A stretch of 64,000 nt of DNA from contig CALNWS010000021.1 in NCBI GenBank assembly GCA_940747215.1, forward strand, positions 1 through 64,000, written 5' to 3'. Origin of the DNA: an uncultured Paraburkholderia sp. Lineage in GTDB: Bacteria > Pseudomonadota > Gammaproteobacteria > Burkholderiales > Burkholderiaceae. Below the pieces are notes generated by a model. It saw only the letters and a program-made list of their open reading frames with translations, searched no databases and was not told the DNA's origin. Made by a program: the position numbers and the translations under genes. How positions within the stretch are numbered: the first letter of the stretch is position 1; each line of letters opens with the position of its first letter. Of the stretch, positions 11,113 to 21,716 are shown one piece after another.

Positions 11113-11844
11113 CTAGTATTTGGTCCCCACATGTAAAACTACCACGCCAGCTGACAAATTGTAATATTTGACGCCGTCGAGACCCGCTTGTTCCATCATT
11201 ATTTTTAAAGTTTCCTGATCCGGATGCATCCGGATCGACTCCGCTAGGTACTGATAGCTCTCGGCGTCTTTCGCGAAGCGCTCGCCCAGCCACGGCAGCA
11301 CCTTGAAAGAATAGACGTCGTAGACCTTCTTGAGCGGATCCCACACCTTCGAAAATTCCAGCACCAGCAGCTTGCCGGCCGGCTTAAGCACGCGCCGCAT
11401 TTCGGCGAGCGCCACGTCCTTGTGCGTCATGTTGCGCAGACCGAACGCCACCGTGACCACGTCGAAGTAGTTATCCGGAAAGGTAATCTTCTCAGCGTCG
11501 CAAAGCAGCGCTGGCGTGATCACGCCTTTGTCCAGCAGACGATCGCGGCCCACTCGCAGCATCGATTCGTTGATATCCGTATGCCAGACTTCGCCCGTTT
11601 CCCGCGCCTGCTTCGCGAATGCCTTCGACAGATCCCCCGTGCCGCCCGCGATGTCGAGCACCTTGTAGCCCGGCCGCACGCTAGCTTGGGCGATCGTGAA
11701 CATCTTCCACGCCCGGTGCAAACCGCCCGACATCAGGTCGTTCATCAAGTCGTAGTTGGCGGCAACGGAGTGGAACACGCCCGCCACCTTCTGCGCCTTA
11801 TCCTGTTCGTCGACCGACTGAAAGCCGAAGTGGGTTTTGCTCAT
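11113..11844 (-). CDS. ubiE: UbiE/MenG C-methyltransferase
   Basis: 243-residue SAM-dependent methyltransferase that C-methylates the demethyl-quinone ring in ubiquinone (and menaquinone) synthesis. The SAM-binding loop is [18 protein letters not shown]; family signatures [18 protein letters not shown] and [13 protein letters not shown] are present. The ATG at 11842-11844 ([13 protein letters not shown]) follows an AAAGGA ribosome-binding site; the upstream in-frame ATG adds a non-conserved leader. It is intact and uses TAG (11113-11115) as its genuine stop. Confidence 0.95.
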   Translation of the reverse strand: MSKTHFGFQSVDEQDKAQKVAGVFHSVAANYDLMNDLMSGGLHRAWKMFTIAQASVRPGYKVLDIAGGTGDLSKAFAKQARETGEVWHTDINESMLRVGRDRLLDKGVITPALLCDAEKITFPDNYFDVVTVAFGLRNMTHKDVALAEMRRVLKPAGKLLVLEFSKVWDPLKKVYDVYSFKVLPWLGERFAKDAESYQYLAESIRMHPDQETLKIMMEQAGLDGVKYYNLSAGVVVLHVGTKY

Positions 11845-11913
11845 CGCGCTCGTCCTTTCGCGTATTCTGAAAATGTTGCGCCGCATCAGTGCTGCGGTCA
11901 GGGGCGAATCGTA

Positions 11914-12327
11914 TCAGTGACAGTGGCCGTGCGCAGCCGCTGACGGCGCCATCGGCGTGTCGCGGTCGACACCGGCCGCTGCCAGTTTGGCGAGATAGTC
12001 GCGCCAGAGTTCATCCTGACGCACCGCCATGTCGTAAAGAAGATCCCACGAATAGATGCCGGTGTTGTGGCCGTCGGAGAACGTAGGCTGCAGCGCGTAG
12101 TTGCCGACGTCCTCGATCATCGTGATCGCGACTTCGCGCTTGCCGGTTTGCAGCGTCTCTTGGCCGGGCCCGTGCCCCTGCACCTCCGCCGACGGCGAAT
12201 ACACACGCAGCAGCTCGAACGGTAGACGGTACGATTCGCCGTTTGCGTATTGCAATTCGATTACGCGCGACTTCGAATGCACGACAACCCCGGTCGGCAC
12301 CGGCGTATCGGGAGTCAGTCCGCTCAT
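11914..12327 (-). CDS. DUF971 family protein
   Basis: 137-residue DUF971 (gamma-butyrobetaine hydroxylase N-terminal-like) protein: VIELQYANGESYRLPFELLRVY, then VGNYALQPTFSDGHNTGIYSWDLLYDM with the conserved His/Asp pattern. It ends in a His-containing tail (AAAHGHCH). It is intact and lies 69 bp upstream of ubiE on the same strand. The role is unknown; the family is linked to iron-sulfur or iron handling in some annotations, which I cannot confirm here. Confidence 0.85.
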   Translation of the reverse strand: MSGLTPDTPVPTGVVVHSKSRVIELQYANGESYRLPFELLRVYSPSAEVQGHGPGQETLQTGKREVAITMIEDVGNYALQPTFSDGHNTGIYSWDLLYDMAVRQDELWRDYLAKLAAAGVDRDTPMAPSAAAHGHCH

Positions 12328-12386
12328 GATGTGGCCTCGTTAGGGAACGTCGCGGGGCTGTGCGTGAAGTGACCGATTAGCACCGC

Positions 12387-12815
12387 TCAATGGTATGCCT
12401 GTTCGATTTCCTGACGCACCGCTTCGCGTAGCAACGTGGCTTGCGCGCGGCGCGACGACAGCATCGCCTCGGACACCGTGCGCTGGCGCGGCGCCCAGAT
12501 GGGCAGCGGGAAATGAGCGTCGTTCGAAAAACGCGGAATGACGTGCCAGTGCACGTGCGGCACCTGATTGCCGAGACTCGCCAAGTTCACCTTCACCGGC
12601 TGGAGGATGCGCCGGATCGCGCGCTCGACCGCGTTCACGGCCTTCATCACGCGATCGCGCTCGTCTGTTTCGAGATCGGAAAACTCGGCAACGTGGCTAT
12701 TCCAGATTACGCGGCAGAAGCCGGGGTAATCGTGTTCGTCAGCGAGGACGACACGCAGCGCGTCGTCCTGCCACAGCACATCGCCGCCATCTTCACGGCA
12801 AAAAACGCAATCCAT
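12387..12815 (-). CDS. HIT-family nucleotide hydrolase
   Basis: 142 residues starting MDCVFCREDGG. The histidine triad is HVHWHVIPR (HxHxHxx), with an N-terminal CxxC (CVFC) typical of zinc-bearing HIT proteins. HIT proteins hydrolyse or transfer nucleotide monophosphates; the substrate is not predictable. It is intact. The ATG at 12813-12815 lies 36 bp after the stop of the large dehydrogenase, so the two are likely co-transcribed. Confidence 0.85.
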   Translation of the reverse strand: MDCVFCREDGGDVLWQDDALRVVLADEHDYPGFCRVIWNSHVAEFSDLETDERDRVMKAVNAVERAIRRILQPVKVNLASLGNQVPHVHWHVIPRFSNDAHFPLPIWAPRQRTVSEAMLSSRRAQATLLREAVRQEIEQAYH

Positions 12816-12850
12816 CGTCGTCCCTAGGCAAAAAATCGTCAATCGTGCCA

Positions 12851-15800
12851 TTAAACCAGCACGCGCTCGATTCCGCCATTGTTCGCCCGCTGCACGTAAT
12901 CGACCATCCAGTTCTCACCGAGCACGTGACGTGCCATCTCCACGATGATGTAATCCGCTTCGATGCCCGCGTCTTCGTTGTAGCGCGACAGGCCTTGCAG
13001 GCAGGACGGGCAGCTCGTGAGAATCTTGACGTCGGTGGTGCCCTTCGGCTGCGGGCCGTCGCCGGCCTTCAGCACGGAACCGTTCGGTGCGCCCGCGGCA
13101 CCCGCCGACGCGTTAGCCGGATTGATGCCGTTCGCGCCCGCTTCGGACACGAGCGGAATGCCGCGCAGCTTGGCCGCGCCCTTGCGGATTTCCTCTTCCT
13201 TGCGGAAGCGCACCTGCGTGGACACGTCCGGACGCGTCACCGCGAGCGTGCCCGATTCGCCGCAGCAACGGTCGTTTTTCTCGATCTTGTAGCCGTCTTT
13301 CTCGGAGCCCATCAGCGAATTGACGAGCTTCACCGGATCGACCGTCTTGATCGGCGTGTGGCAAGGATCGTGGTACATGTAACGCACGCCGTTCACGCCG
13401 TCGAGCTTCATGCCCTTTTCGAGCAGGAATTCGTGAACGTCGATGATCCGGCAACCCGGGAAAATCTTTTCGAATTCGTAACCGGCAAGCTGGTCGTAGC
13501 ACGTGCCGCACGACACCACTACGGTCTTGATGTCGAGGTAGTTCAGCGTGTTGGCGACGCGGTGGAACAGCACGCGGTTGTCGGTGACGATCTGCTCGGC
13601 CTTGTCGAACTGGCCCGAACCGCGTTGCGGATAGCCGCAGCACAGATAGCCCGGCGGCAGCACGATTTGCACGCCCGCTTCCCACAGCATCGCCTGGGTG
13701 GCTAGGCTGACCTGCGAGAACAGACGCTCGGAGCCGCAGCCCGGGAAATAGAACACCGCTTCCCTGTCGGCCGTGGTGGTTTTCGGGTTGCGGATGATCG
13801 GGACGATCTTGTTGTCCTCGATGTCGAGCAATGCGCGCGCGGTTTTCTTCGGCAGATTGCCCGGCATCTTCTTGTTCATGAAGTGGATCACCTGCTGCGT
13901 GACCGCCGGTCTGCCGACGGTCGCCGGCGGGTGCGCCGTCTGCTTCTTCGTGAACTTCTTCAGCACTTCGTTGCCGAGTCGCTGCACCTTGTAGCCGACG
14001 CCCATCATCGCCGTACGCGCGACGTTGATAGTCTGCGGATTCGTGGCGTTTAGGAAGAACATGCCAGCCGCGTTGCCTGCGTTGAACTTCTTCTTACCCA
14101 TCTTGCGCAGCAGGTTGCGCATGTTCATGGTCACGTCACCAAAGTCGATCTTCACCGGGCACGGCGTCACGCATTTGTGACAGACGGTGCAGTGATCGGC
14201 GACGTCGTTGAACTCGTCCCAGTGTTTGATCGACACGCCGCGGCGCGTCTGCTCTTCGTACAGGAACGCCTCGACCAGCAGCGACGTGGCGAGAATCTTG
14301 TTGCGCGGGCTGTACAGCAGGTTCGCGCGCGGCACGTGCGTCGCGCACACGGGCTTGCACTTGCCGCAGCGCAGGCAGTCCTTGATCGACTCGGAAATCG
14401 CGCCGATGTCGCTCTGTTGCATGATGAGCGACTCGTAGCCCATCAAGCCGAAGCTCGGCGTATAGGCGTTGCGCAGGTCCGCGCCTTCGAGCAGCTTGCC
14501 TGCGTTGAAGCGGCCATGCGGATCGACGCGCTGCTTGTACTTGCGGAATTCGCCGATCTCGTCGTCGGTCAGGAATTCGAGCTTGGTGATGCCGATGCCA
14601 TGTTCGCCGGAAATCACACCGTCGAGCGAACGTGCGAGCTTCATGATGCGTGCGACCGCCGTGTGGGCGTCCTGTAGCATCTCGTAGTTGTCGGAGTTGA
14701 CGGGAATGTTCGTGTGAACGTTGCCGTCGCCCGCATGCATGTGCAGCGCGACAAACACGCGGCCACGCAGCACTTTCTTATGGATCGCCTGTGCTTCGTC
14801 GAGGATCGGCTTGAACTCGCCGCCGTTGAAAATCTGCCGCAATTTGGCACGGATTTCCTGCTTCCAGGACACGCGGATCGTGCGGTCCTGCGTGACGTGG
14901 AACACGTTGGCGCCCGGTTGCTCGTCGACGCGGTCGGCGAACTTCTCCGCGAGATGTTCATAGCCGAGGCCGACGAGATAATGCTGTGCTTCGCGCAGCG
15001 ACAGATCGAGCTTGTCGCGCAGGAATTCCCAGCGCGTGCGCACGCGGCGCAGCAGATCGAGCGCCTGTTGCACGCGGTCTTCAAGCAGCTCGGCGCTCGG
15101 AATTTCGTTGGCGTCGTCGCTCTTGCCGAGCGGCAGCTTGCCGCCCTTGAAGAACGCTTCGAGGGCGTCGACGAGTTGCAGCTTGTTCTTGATCGACAGC
15201 TCGATGTTAATGCTCTCGATGCCGTCCGTGTACTCGCCCATGCGGTTGAGCGGAATTACCACGTCTTCGTTGATCTTGAACGCGTTGGTGTGCTTCGCGA
15301 TCGCGGCTGTGCGGCTGCGGTCGAGCCAGAAGCGTTTGCGCGCCTCGGCGGACACCGCGACGAAACCCTCGCCGCTCTTGCCGTTAGCCATGCGCACCAC
15401 TTCCGACGTGGCCTGCGCGACCGCATCTGCGTCGTCACCGACGATATCGCCGATCAGCACCATCTTCGGAAACGCGTTGCGCTTGCTCTTGGTCGCATAG
15501 CCGACCGCGCGCAGATAGCGCTCGTCGAGGTGTTCGAGGCCGGCGAGAATCGCGCCGCCCTGCTTCGACGTTTCGAACAGGTAATCCTTGATTTCGACGA
15601 TGCTCGGAATCGCCTCGCGCGCCTGGCCGAAGAACTCGAGGCAAACCGTGCGCGTATGCGCGGGCATCTTGTGCAGCACCCAGCGCGCGGACATGATGAG
15701 CCCGTCGCAGCCTTCCTTTTGCACGCCAGGCAGACCGGCGAGGAATTTGTCGGTGACGTCCTTGCCGAGACCTTCCTTACGGAACACGCGGCCCTTGATG

Positions 15801-16945
15801 TCTAGCGACTCGGTGCGCATGAGCTTTTCGCCCGGCGCGTAGTTGCCGTCGAACCAGTTCAGTTCGAAGCGCGCCACTTCGATGTCGTGAATCTTGCCGA
15901 GGTTGTGATCCAGACGCGTGACTTCGAGCCAGTTGCCTTCCGGATCCACCATGCGCCACCACGCGAGGTTGTCGAGCGCCGTGCCCCACAACACCGCCTT
16001 CTTGCCACCCGCGTTCATCGCGACGTTGCCGCCCACGCAGGACGCGTCGAGCGAGGTCGGGTCGACGGCGAATACGAAACCGGCCTGCTCGGCGACTTCG
16101 GTCACGCGACGCGTCACGACGCCCGCGCCCGAGAAAATGGTTGGCACCTTGCGGTCCACGCCCGGCAGCTCGGTCATTTCGACCGCGCCCAACTGCTCCA
16201 GCTTTTCCGTATTGATGACGGCCGAGAACGGCGTGAGCGGCACCGCGCCGCCCGTATAGCCCGTGCCGCCTCCGCGCGGAATCACGGTCAGACCGAGTTC
16301 GAAACACGCCTTGATCATGCTGGCGATTTCGGCTTCGGTATCCGGTGTCAGCACGACGAACGGATATTCGACACGCCAGTCGGTCGCATCCGTGACGTGC
16401 GAGACGCGGGACAGGCCGTCGAACTTGATGTTGTCTTTTTGGGTGACGCGGCCAAGCACCTTGTTCGCGCGACGGCGCAGATCGCAGGTTTTCTGGAACT
16501 TGCTCGCGAATTCGTCGACGGCTTTGCGCGCCGCCTGAACCAGCGTTTCGACGAGCGCCGCGCGGCCCACGCCGGCTTCGTCGCCATGTTCGACCAGATC
16601 GGCGCGGCGGCGCTTCTCGATTTCGCTCAGACGGTGATGCAGCGCTTCGATCAGCAGCGCGCGGCGTTTCGGGTTGTCGAGCAGGTCGTCCTGCAGATAA
16701 GGATTGCGACGCACGACCCAGATGTCGCCGAGCACTTCGTACAGCATCCGTGCCGAGCGGCCGGTGCGGCGTTCGACGCGCAACTCGGCCAGTGCCGACC
16801 AGGCGTCGTCGCCTAGTAGACGGATAACGATTTCACGGTCGGAAAACGAGGTGTAATTGTACGGAATTTCGCGCAGACGCGCTTCGGGATCGGCGGCCAC
16901 CGCAGCAGCGGCACCGTGCGGGTCGAATACTTGAGGTGCGTTCAT
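12851..16945 (-). CDS. giant FAD / Fe-S dehydrogenase with DUF3683
   Basis: 1364 residues in a single open frame. Order: N-terminal DUF3683 (about 1-150); FAD-binding type 4 domain ([11 protein letters not shown] at about 224-234); FAD-oxidase C-terminal domain ([12 protein letters not shown] near 737); two ferredoxin-like clusters ([11 protein letters not shown] near 858 and [11 protein letters not shown] near 920); and two cysteine-rich CCG domains (CCGYPQRG near 1101 and CCGESGT near 1228). This combines a GlcD-like flavin oxidase with a GlcF/LldE-like electron-transfer part, so it probably oxidises a 2-hydroxyacid such as D-2-hydroxyglutarate or D-lactate and passes electrons to the quinone pool. 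The substrate is an inference. No interruption in 4 kb is notable in this decaying window. Confidence 0.9.
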   Translation of the reverse strand: MNAPQVFDPHGAAAAVAADPEARLREIPYNYTSFSDREIVIRLLGDDAWSALAELRVERRTGRSARMLYEVLGDIWVVRRNPYLQDDLLDNPKRRALLIEALHHRLSEIEKRRRADLVEHGDEAGVGRAALVETLVQAARKAVDEFASKFQKTCDLRRRANKVLGRVTQKDNIKFDGLSRVSHVTDATDWRVEYPFVVLTPDTEAEIASMIKACFELGLTVIPRGGGTGYTGGAVPLTPFSAVINTEKLEQLGAVEMTELPGVDRKVPTIFSGAGVVTRRVTEVAEQAGFVFAVDPTSLDASCVGGNVAMNAGGKKAVLWGTALDNLAWWRMVDPEGNWLEVTRLDHNLGKIHDIEVARFELNWFDGNYAPGEKLMRTESLDIKGRVFRKEGLGKDVTDKFLAGLPGVQKEGCDGLIMSARWVLHKMPAHTRTVCLEFFGQAREAIPSIVEIKDYLFETSKQGGAILAGLEHLDERYLRAVGYATKSKRNAFPKMVLIGDIVGDDADAVAQATSEVVRMANGKSGEGFVAVSAEARKRFWLDRSRTAAIAKHTNAFKINEDVVIPLNRMGEYTDGIESINIELSIKNKLQLVDALEAFFKGGKLPLGKSDDANEIPSAELLEDRVQQALDLLRRVRTRWEFLRDKLDLSLREAQHYLVGLGYEHLAEKFADRVDEQPGANVFHVTQDRTIRVSWKQEIRAKLRQIFNGGEFKPILDEAQAIHKKVLRGRVFVALHMHAGDGNVHTNIPVNSDNYEMLQDAHTAVARIMKLARSLDGVISGEHGIGITKLEFLTDDEIGEFRKYKQRVDPHGRFNAGKLLEGADLRNAYTPSFGLMGYESLIMQQSDIGAISESIKDCLRCGKCKPVCATHVPRANLLYSPRNKILATSLLVEAFLYEEQTRRGVSIKHWDEFNDVADHCTVCHKCVTPCPVKIDFGDVTMNMRNLLRKMGKKKFNAGNAAGMFFLNATNPQTINVARTAMMGVGYKVQRLGNEVLKKFTKKQTAHPPATVGRPAVTQQVIHFMNKKMPGNLPKKTARALLDIEDNKIVPIIRNPKTTTADREAVFYFPGCGSERLFSQVSLATQAMLWEAGVQIVLPPGYLCCGYPQRGSGQFDKAEQIVTDNRVLFHRVANTLNYLDIKTVVVSCGTCYDQLAGYEFEKIFPGCRIIDVHEFLLEKGMKLDGVNGVRYMYHDPCHTPIKTVDPVKLVNSLMGSEKDGYKIEKNDRCCGESGTLAVTRPDVSTQVRFRKEEEIRKGAAKLRGIPLVSEAGANGINPANASAGAAGAPNGSVLKAGDGPQPKGTTDVKILTSCPSCLQGLSRYNEDAGIEADYIIVEMARHVLGENWMVDYVQRANNGGIERVLV

Positions 16946-17087
16946 GTTCGGACGACTCGGTGGGTCAACCGGGCGCGCTCATCGTGAGGCGCCGATCGAC
17001 TGTGCGCGTGGGGCGCAATGCTGGAAATCTTCTAGGGAGCGAAGCCTGACCGACGGCCTTACCCACATCGGTCGCTTCGCGGCGCTC

Positions 17088-17113
17088 AGATATAACTACA
17101 AGATATAACTACA
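17088..17113. repeat. 13-bp perfect tandem duplication
   Basis: AGATATAACTACA occurs twice head to tail (17088-17100, 17101-17113) in noncoding DNA upstream of the giant dehydrogenase. Confidence 0.9.
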
Positions 17114-17215
17114 CGATCGTGCGTGGCGGACGAGACGCTCTGCCGCGGTGCAAGACTCACGCGGGACTGGCATCAAGTTGGCGATTCGAGGCTGCCAGTG
17201 CATCTTCCGATCCTT

Positions 17216-17232
17216 ATTCCAAAATGTGGAAT
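17216..17232. promoter_or_regulatory. candidate operator, 6-5-6 palindrome
   Basis: ATTCCAAAATGTGGAAT is a perfect inverted repeat (ATTCCA, 5-nt spacer, TGGAAT). IclR-family and related regulators often bind TGGAA-type palindromes. It lies about 270 bp upstream of the dehydrogenase and 243 bp upstream of ilvA, so either could be the target. No binding protein can be assigned. Confidence 0.35.
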
Positions 17233-17474
17233 TCTACCGCATGATTCCGCCACATGTTGACGCCCACAAGCGAAGTGTGGGCGGGGTTTGGTGAGTTTTC
17301 GACGCGAAACGCATGCTTGGTTGCACGCTACGCCGTTATCCCGGAATGACCTACCGGACGGTCGGCTAGCCGCGAAACCCGCGCCGCCCGGCGTCACGTG
17401 GAAAGCCAGAGCGCGCATCGTAAGCGCTATCATTGTCCCTTTCCCGTCTCACCAGCGCGCATAGTGCCACCCGC

Positions 17475-18998
17475 ATGGCTTCCCACGACTACCTGAAAAA
17501 AACCCTCACTGCGCGCGTCTACGACGTGGCTCGCGAGACCGAGCTGGAACACGCGCCGAACCTGTCAGCGCGTCTGCGCAATCCGGTGTATCTGAAGCGC
17601 GAGGACAACCAGCCGGTGTTCTCGTTCAAGCTGCGCGGCGCTTACAACAAGATGGCGCACATTCCCACCGATGCGCTGGAGCGCGGCGTGATTACCGCTT
17701 CGGCAGGCAATCATGCGCAGGGCGTGGCATTGTCTGCGGCGCGCATGGGCGTGAAGGCGATCATCGTCGTGCCGACCACGACGCCGCAGGTGAAAGTGGA
17801 CGCGGTGCGTTCGCACGGCGGCCCGACGGTCGAAGTGGTGCAGTCCGGCGAGTCGTATAGCGACGCTTATGCATACGCGGTGAAGTTGCAGGAAGAGCGC
17901 GGCCTGACCTTCGTGCATCCGTTCGACGATCCGTACGTGATCGCAGGGCAAGGTACGGTCGCGATGGAAGTGCTGAGTCAGCATCAGGACCCGATTCACG
18001 CGATCTTCGTGCCGATCGGCGGCGGCGGTCTCGCGGCGGGCATCGCCGCGTATGTGAAAGCGGTACGTTCCGAGATCAAGGTGATCGGCGTGCAAACGGA
18101 CGACTCGTGCGCGATGGCCGCGTCGCTGAAAGCGGGCGAACGCGTGACGCTGAACGAAGTGGGCCTGTTCTCCGATGGCACGGCAGTGAAGCTTGTCGGC
18201 AAGGAAACCTTCCGTCTGTGCAGCGAATATCTCGACGAAGTGCTGCTCGTGAACACCGACGCGCTATGCGCCGCGATCAAGGACGTGTTCCAGGACACGC
18301 GCAGCGTGCTGGAACCCGCTGGCTCTCTGGCCGTGGCAGGCGCAAAACAGTATGCGGAACGCGAAGGCATCGAAGGTCAGACGCTGATCGCGGTCACGTC
18401 CGGTGCGAACATCAATTTCGATCGCATGCGTTTTGTCGCCGAGCGCGCCGAGGTGGGTGAAGCGCGCGAAGCCGTCTTCGCCGTGACGATTCCCGAAGAG
18501 CGCGGCAGCTTCCGTCGATTCTGCGAACTGGTCGGCACACGCAGCGTCACCGAATTCAACTATCGCATTGCGGATACGAACTCCGCCCATATCTTCGTGG
18601 GCGTGCAGACGAGAAACCGCAGCGAGTCCGCGCAGATCGCGGGCTCGTTCGAGGCGCACGGTTTCGCCACCGTCGATCTTACGTTCGACGAACTCTCGAA
18701 GCAGCACATCCGCTACATGGTTGGCGGCCGCTCGCTGCTTGCACACGACGAACGACTGTTCCGCTTCGAGTTTCCCGAGCGGCCGGGCGCGCTGATGAAA
18801 TTCCTGGAGTCGATGGCGCCGAACTGGAATATCAGCCTGTTTCACTATCGCAATCAGGGCGCGGACTACAGTTCGATCCTCGTTGGCATTCAGGTGCCGG
18901 AAAGCGATAATGCGGCGTTCGATCGGTTCCTCGCGACGCTCGGTTATCCGTATTGGGAAGAGACGAAGAACCCGGTCTATCGGCTGTTTCTTGCGTAA
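17475..18998 (+). CDS. ilvA: threonine ammonia-lyase, biosynthetic
   Basis: 507-residue PLP enzyme that deaminates threonine to 2-oxobutyrate, the first step of isoleucine synthesis. The PLP lysine lies in PVFSFKLRGAYNK (Lys52), the phosphate-binding glycine loop is PIGGGGLAAGI (about 180-190), and two C-terminal ACT-like regulatory domains begin near residue 335 (FAVTIPEERGSFRRFCELVG) and 430 (FEFPERPGALMKFLESM), as in the isoleucine-inhibited form. The ATG at 17475 (MASHDYLKKT) is preferred to the upstream ATG for family fit. It is intact and the last intact gene of the housekeeping block. Confidence 0.95.
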   Translation: MASHDYLKKTLTARVYDVARETELEHAPNLSARLRNPVYLKREDNQPVFSFKLRGAYNKMAHIPTDALERGVITASAGNHAQGVALSAARMGVKAIIVVPTTTPQVKVDAVRSHGGPTVEVVQSGESYSDAYAYAVKLQEERGLTFVHPFDDPYVIAGQGTVAMEVLSQHQDPIHAIFVPIGGGGLAAGIAAYVKAVRSEIKVIGVQTDDSCAMAASLKAGERVTLNEVGLFSDGTAVKLVGKETFRLCSEYLDEVLLVNTDALCAAIKDVFQDTRSVLEPAGSLAVAGAKQYAEREGIEGQTLIAVTSGANINFDRMRFVAERAEVGEAREAVFAVTIPEERGSFRRFCELVGTRSVTEFNYRIADTNSAHIFVGVQTRNRSESAQIAGSFEAHGFATVDLTFDELSKQHIRYMVGGRSLLAHDERLFRFEFPERPGALMKFLESMAPNWNISLFHYRNQGADYSSILVGIQVPESDNAAFDRFLATLGYPYWEETKNPVYRLFLA

Positions 18999-19095
18999 CG
19001 ATCCACGAGAGCAAGCCTCGCCGTGCTTCATGCCGGATCGGGGTTTGCCTTGGGGCGCGTCGGCATCATAGATAACTGAAGCGGCGCGGCCTCAT

Positions 19096-19132
19096 CGTCG
19101 CAAAGCCTTACGTGGCAAGGCTTTGCGACGAT
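19096..19132. terminator. 15-bp perfect hairpin after ilvA
   Basis: TCGTCGCAAAGCCTT and AAGGCTTTGCGACGA form a perfect 15-bp stem around a 7-nt loop, about 100 bp after the ilvA stop. There is no T-run, so termination is plausible but not certain; an operator for the pobA region is the alternative. Confidence 0.5.
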
Positions 19133-19219
19133 CTATACTGGCGCGCGCACCTCGACCAAACACGTCCTCTATCTCAAAACTGGATACAGCCTATCTTCGC
19201 TATCGCGTTGCGCGGATAG

Positions 19220-19489
<270 letters not shown>

Positions 19490-19776
19490 GCAGATCGTCG
19501 TCCGATGGACGCGTGCCCCAATGCTTCGCGCCCGCAACGGACACCGCCATCCACGAGTGAGGCGGAAACCATTCCCGCAGCAGTGCTGCCGTTCTGACGC
19601 AAACACAATTGCCTGGTCTGTTCGCTGTATTCGGCGCATATGAGTGTACCGTCGACCTCTGCCGTCACTCGCCGTGGATCGTTGCGTACCAAATCGTCGC
19701 TCCTGCAATAGATGTGGTTCAAACGCCTGCGAGACACGGCCACGTGAACGACGAGGCCGGTACGCCGACGCGAACA

Positions 19777-20097
19777 TCAGTCACGATCTTCGTGACCGCG
19801 CCAGCCGTTATGCCAGCCGTGTGCCTCGTGCCATTCGCGCTCACGGTGGCGATCTTCCCATTCACGCCGTTCCCAGTAACGATGACCGTCGTAATAGCGG
19901 TCGCCATACCAGCCTGGATTCACGACCACGACAGCCGACGGAGGCGGCACCTCACAGACAGGCTCCGGAGCATACGCCACGCCCGGCACGCCGATGTTCA
20001 CGCCCACGTCGACATGAGCCAGCGCGACCGACGATGCGCCGATGCCGAGGCCCGCGACGAGCGCCATCGAAAGCCATCGGTTCCGTGTTGTTTTCAT
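19777..20097 (-). CDS. small exported His/Trp/Arg-rich protein
   Basis: 106 residues with a clear signal peptide (MKTTRNRWLSMALVAGLGIG, cleavage likely after ASSVALA), a Pro/Val-rich stretch (EPVCEVPPPSAVVVVNPGWY) and a charged C-terminal tail rich in Tyr, Trp, Arg, His and Glu. Small exported proteins of this style are common in Burkholderia and have no known function. No interruption is visible, so it may be intact, but with so few conserved landmarks that is hard to prove. Confidence 0.6.
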   Translation of the reverse strand: MKTTRNRWLSMALVAGLGIGASSVALAHVDVGVNIGVPGVAYAPEPVCEVPPPSAVVVVNPGWYGDRYYDGHRYWERREWEDRHREREWHEAHGWHNGWRGHEDRD

Positions 20098-20160
20098 GTG
20101 TTGTTTCCCGCTTTTTTGTGTGTGCCGAGTATGGATCTGCTGAGCGCCTAGACGCGTAGA

Positions 20161-20275
20161 TCAGTAACGGTCGTGATAGTAGTGATGGTGATAGCCGCCA
20201 TCGGGAACCACGATGCAACCGCTCAAAGCCGTTGCAAGCGAGGCAGCCAGTCGATCAATGCAAAGATTTTTTCAT
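20161..20275 (-). pseudogene. small lipoprotein, frameshifted
   Basis: From ATG 20273-20275 the reading is MKKSLH then TGA. One base out of phase, a continuous reading gives IDRLAASLATALSGCIVVPD and ends GGYHHHYYHDRY with TGA at 20161-20163. LSGC is a lipobox and the His/Tyr-rich tail resembles small Burkholderia lipoproteins. A 1-nt shift near 20260 therefore breaks a gene of about 38 codons. It lies upstream of, and on the same strand as, the exported protein at 19777-20097. The call rests on the lipobox and tail only. Confidence 0.5.
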
Positions 20276-20677
20276 GACGATGATCCCTGTTTTCCGTTGA
20301 TCGAACTTTACGGAGCGGTCGCATTACCGGTGTGTTCGTGTGTAACAGGACGTGTTGATTGCGGCGAACTTCACACGATCGCGTGGTGCTGCGCAGGCGC
20401 GCATGCGCGTGCCGCTATCGGCAAGAGCATCCGATTGAAACTCGCGTCCAACCCGTTGAGCGGGAAATAAAAAATTCGCAGGATTCGCGGGGGAGCGGGC
20501 GGTAAGGGGAATCGCGCGTGCATGCGTGCGACGCGTGCCGTGTCACATCATCACGTGCGAAAGATGAAAGCGGCATGCATGCCGTACGGATACATTCGGT
20601 TGCAGACTGGCCCGACGCTGCGCCATTTTTTTGCCGACCGTGGTGTGGAACGCACAGCGTGCGTTTCTGATGTGCGC
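20276..20677. other. intergenic, no gene recognised
   Basis: About 400 bp with no supportable coding sequence. The only structure I can point to is the CTTAAG direct repeat at its right edge (20678-20694). Confidence 0.5.
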
Positions 20678-20694
20678 CTTAAGCTTGCCTTAAG
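20678..20694. promoter_or_regulatory. perfect CTTAAG-N5-CTTAAG box
   Basis: CTTAAGCTTGCCTTAAG is an ideal QseB/PmrA-type direct repeat (two CTTAAG half-sites, 5-nt spacer). It overlaps the 3' end of the IclR pseudogene. Similar boxes are at 27038-27054 and 32715-32731. Reading leftward, the nearest gene start is the small lipoprotein about 400 bp away. Confidence 0.45.
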
Positions 20695-21599
20695 GAAGGA
20701 TGCGCTGTGCGCTCCCGGGCGTTGTCTGCTTGATCTAATTGTGCACGGCGGCCTGCCTGCTTGAGCAGCGCAACGTAATGCGCGCGCGTGTCGGCACCGC
20801 AGCACATGGTAGTAAACGAAATCGACAGACCCGCGATCACGCTACCAAAACGATCGAACACCGGCACGGCGAGACAGCGCAAACCTTCTTCCTGTTCTTC
20901 GTCGTCTTCGCCATAACCTTGCTCGCGCACGTTCGGCAGAATGCTCAACACCGCTTGCGCCGACGAGAGCGTCTTTTGCGTCGACTTGCGGAATTCGATC
21001 TGCGAGAGCACCTGCTGCGCGTCAGCGGGGTCCATCCACGCGAGCAGGACCTTGCCGATTGCCGTGCTATGCAGCAGATTGCGCCGGCCGATACGCGACT
21101 GCATGCGCAAGCCGTAATCGGCGTCGATCTTGTGGATGTAGATGATCGCGTCTTCGTCGAATGCGCCGAGGTGCACGGCCTCGCGCGTGGCCGCGCCGAT
21201 GTGGCGCATTTCGACGTCGGCCTCACGCACGAGATCGACGCTTTCCAGCGACTTCACGCCGAGTTCGAAAAGACGGATCGTCAACCGGTAGCGTTCGGTC
21301 TCGACTTCCTACGTGACGTAGCCGAGCGCCTTCGGCGTCTAGATCACGCGGTGCACGGTGGTCTTCGACATGCCGAGCCGTTGCGACAGTTCGCTGATGC
21401 CGATCTGCCCGCTGTCGCCGATCGCGCCGAGAATCGCGAATACTCTGCTGATTGACGACGCCGATTCGCCGCGCTCGTTCGCAGCGCCGTTGCAGTCGAT
21501 ACTGTCCGCGTCGAGAGAGGCCGTGCCGTCGTCCTTGCCTAGTTTATCGGTTGCTGCCATATGCGTCATTCCCTGTTCATTACTCACCGATGCAGGCAA
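20679..21599 (-). pseudogene. IclR-family regulator, two TAG codons
   Basis: The N-terminal winged helix (ISRVFAILGAIGDSGQIGIS, then ELSQRLGMSKTTVHRVI) and the effector domain (EAVHLGAFDEDAIIYIHKID, later LHSTAIGKVLLAWM) form a KdgR-like IclR regulator. The two halves are in one frame but separated by TAG codons at 21339-21341 and 21309-21311, both where relatives have Gln (HRFLQTL and YVTQE). The position next to kduD/kduI/kdgT suggests it once repressed uronate catabolism. No frameshift is needed to reconstruct it, so the loss may be recent. Confidence 0.8.
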
Positions 21600-21716
21600 T
21601 TCACTGCACCGGCGCTTTCAGCCTGCGAAGCGTGCGCGCGTCGCCGCGAGCATGCCGCATCATGCGCCGTTGCCGGGCGAACATGAGCGCTAATGTGCTT
21701 ATCGCTCTCATCGCGT

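Larger units (their letters stand above)
16946..17474. other. divergent intergenic region
   Basis: This 529-bp gap between two divergent intact genes (the giant dehydrogenase and ilvA) has no supportable gene. It holds a 13-bp tandem duplication (17088-17113) and a perfect 6-5-6 inverted repeat (17216-17232) that could be an operator. Confidence 0.7.

Noticed and set aside
14714..15805. 363-codon open frame opposite the giant dehydrogenase
   Set aside because: Same reason: long antisense frames arise from codon bias in GC-rich DNA.
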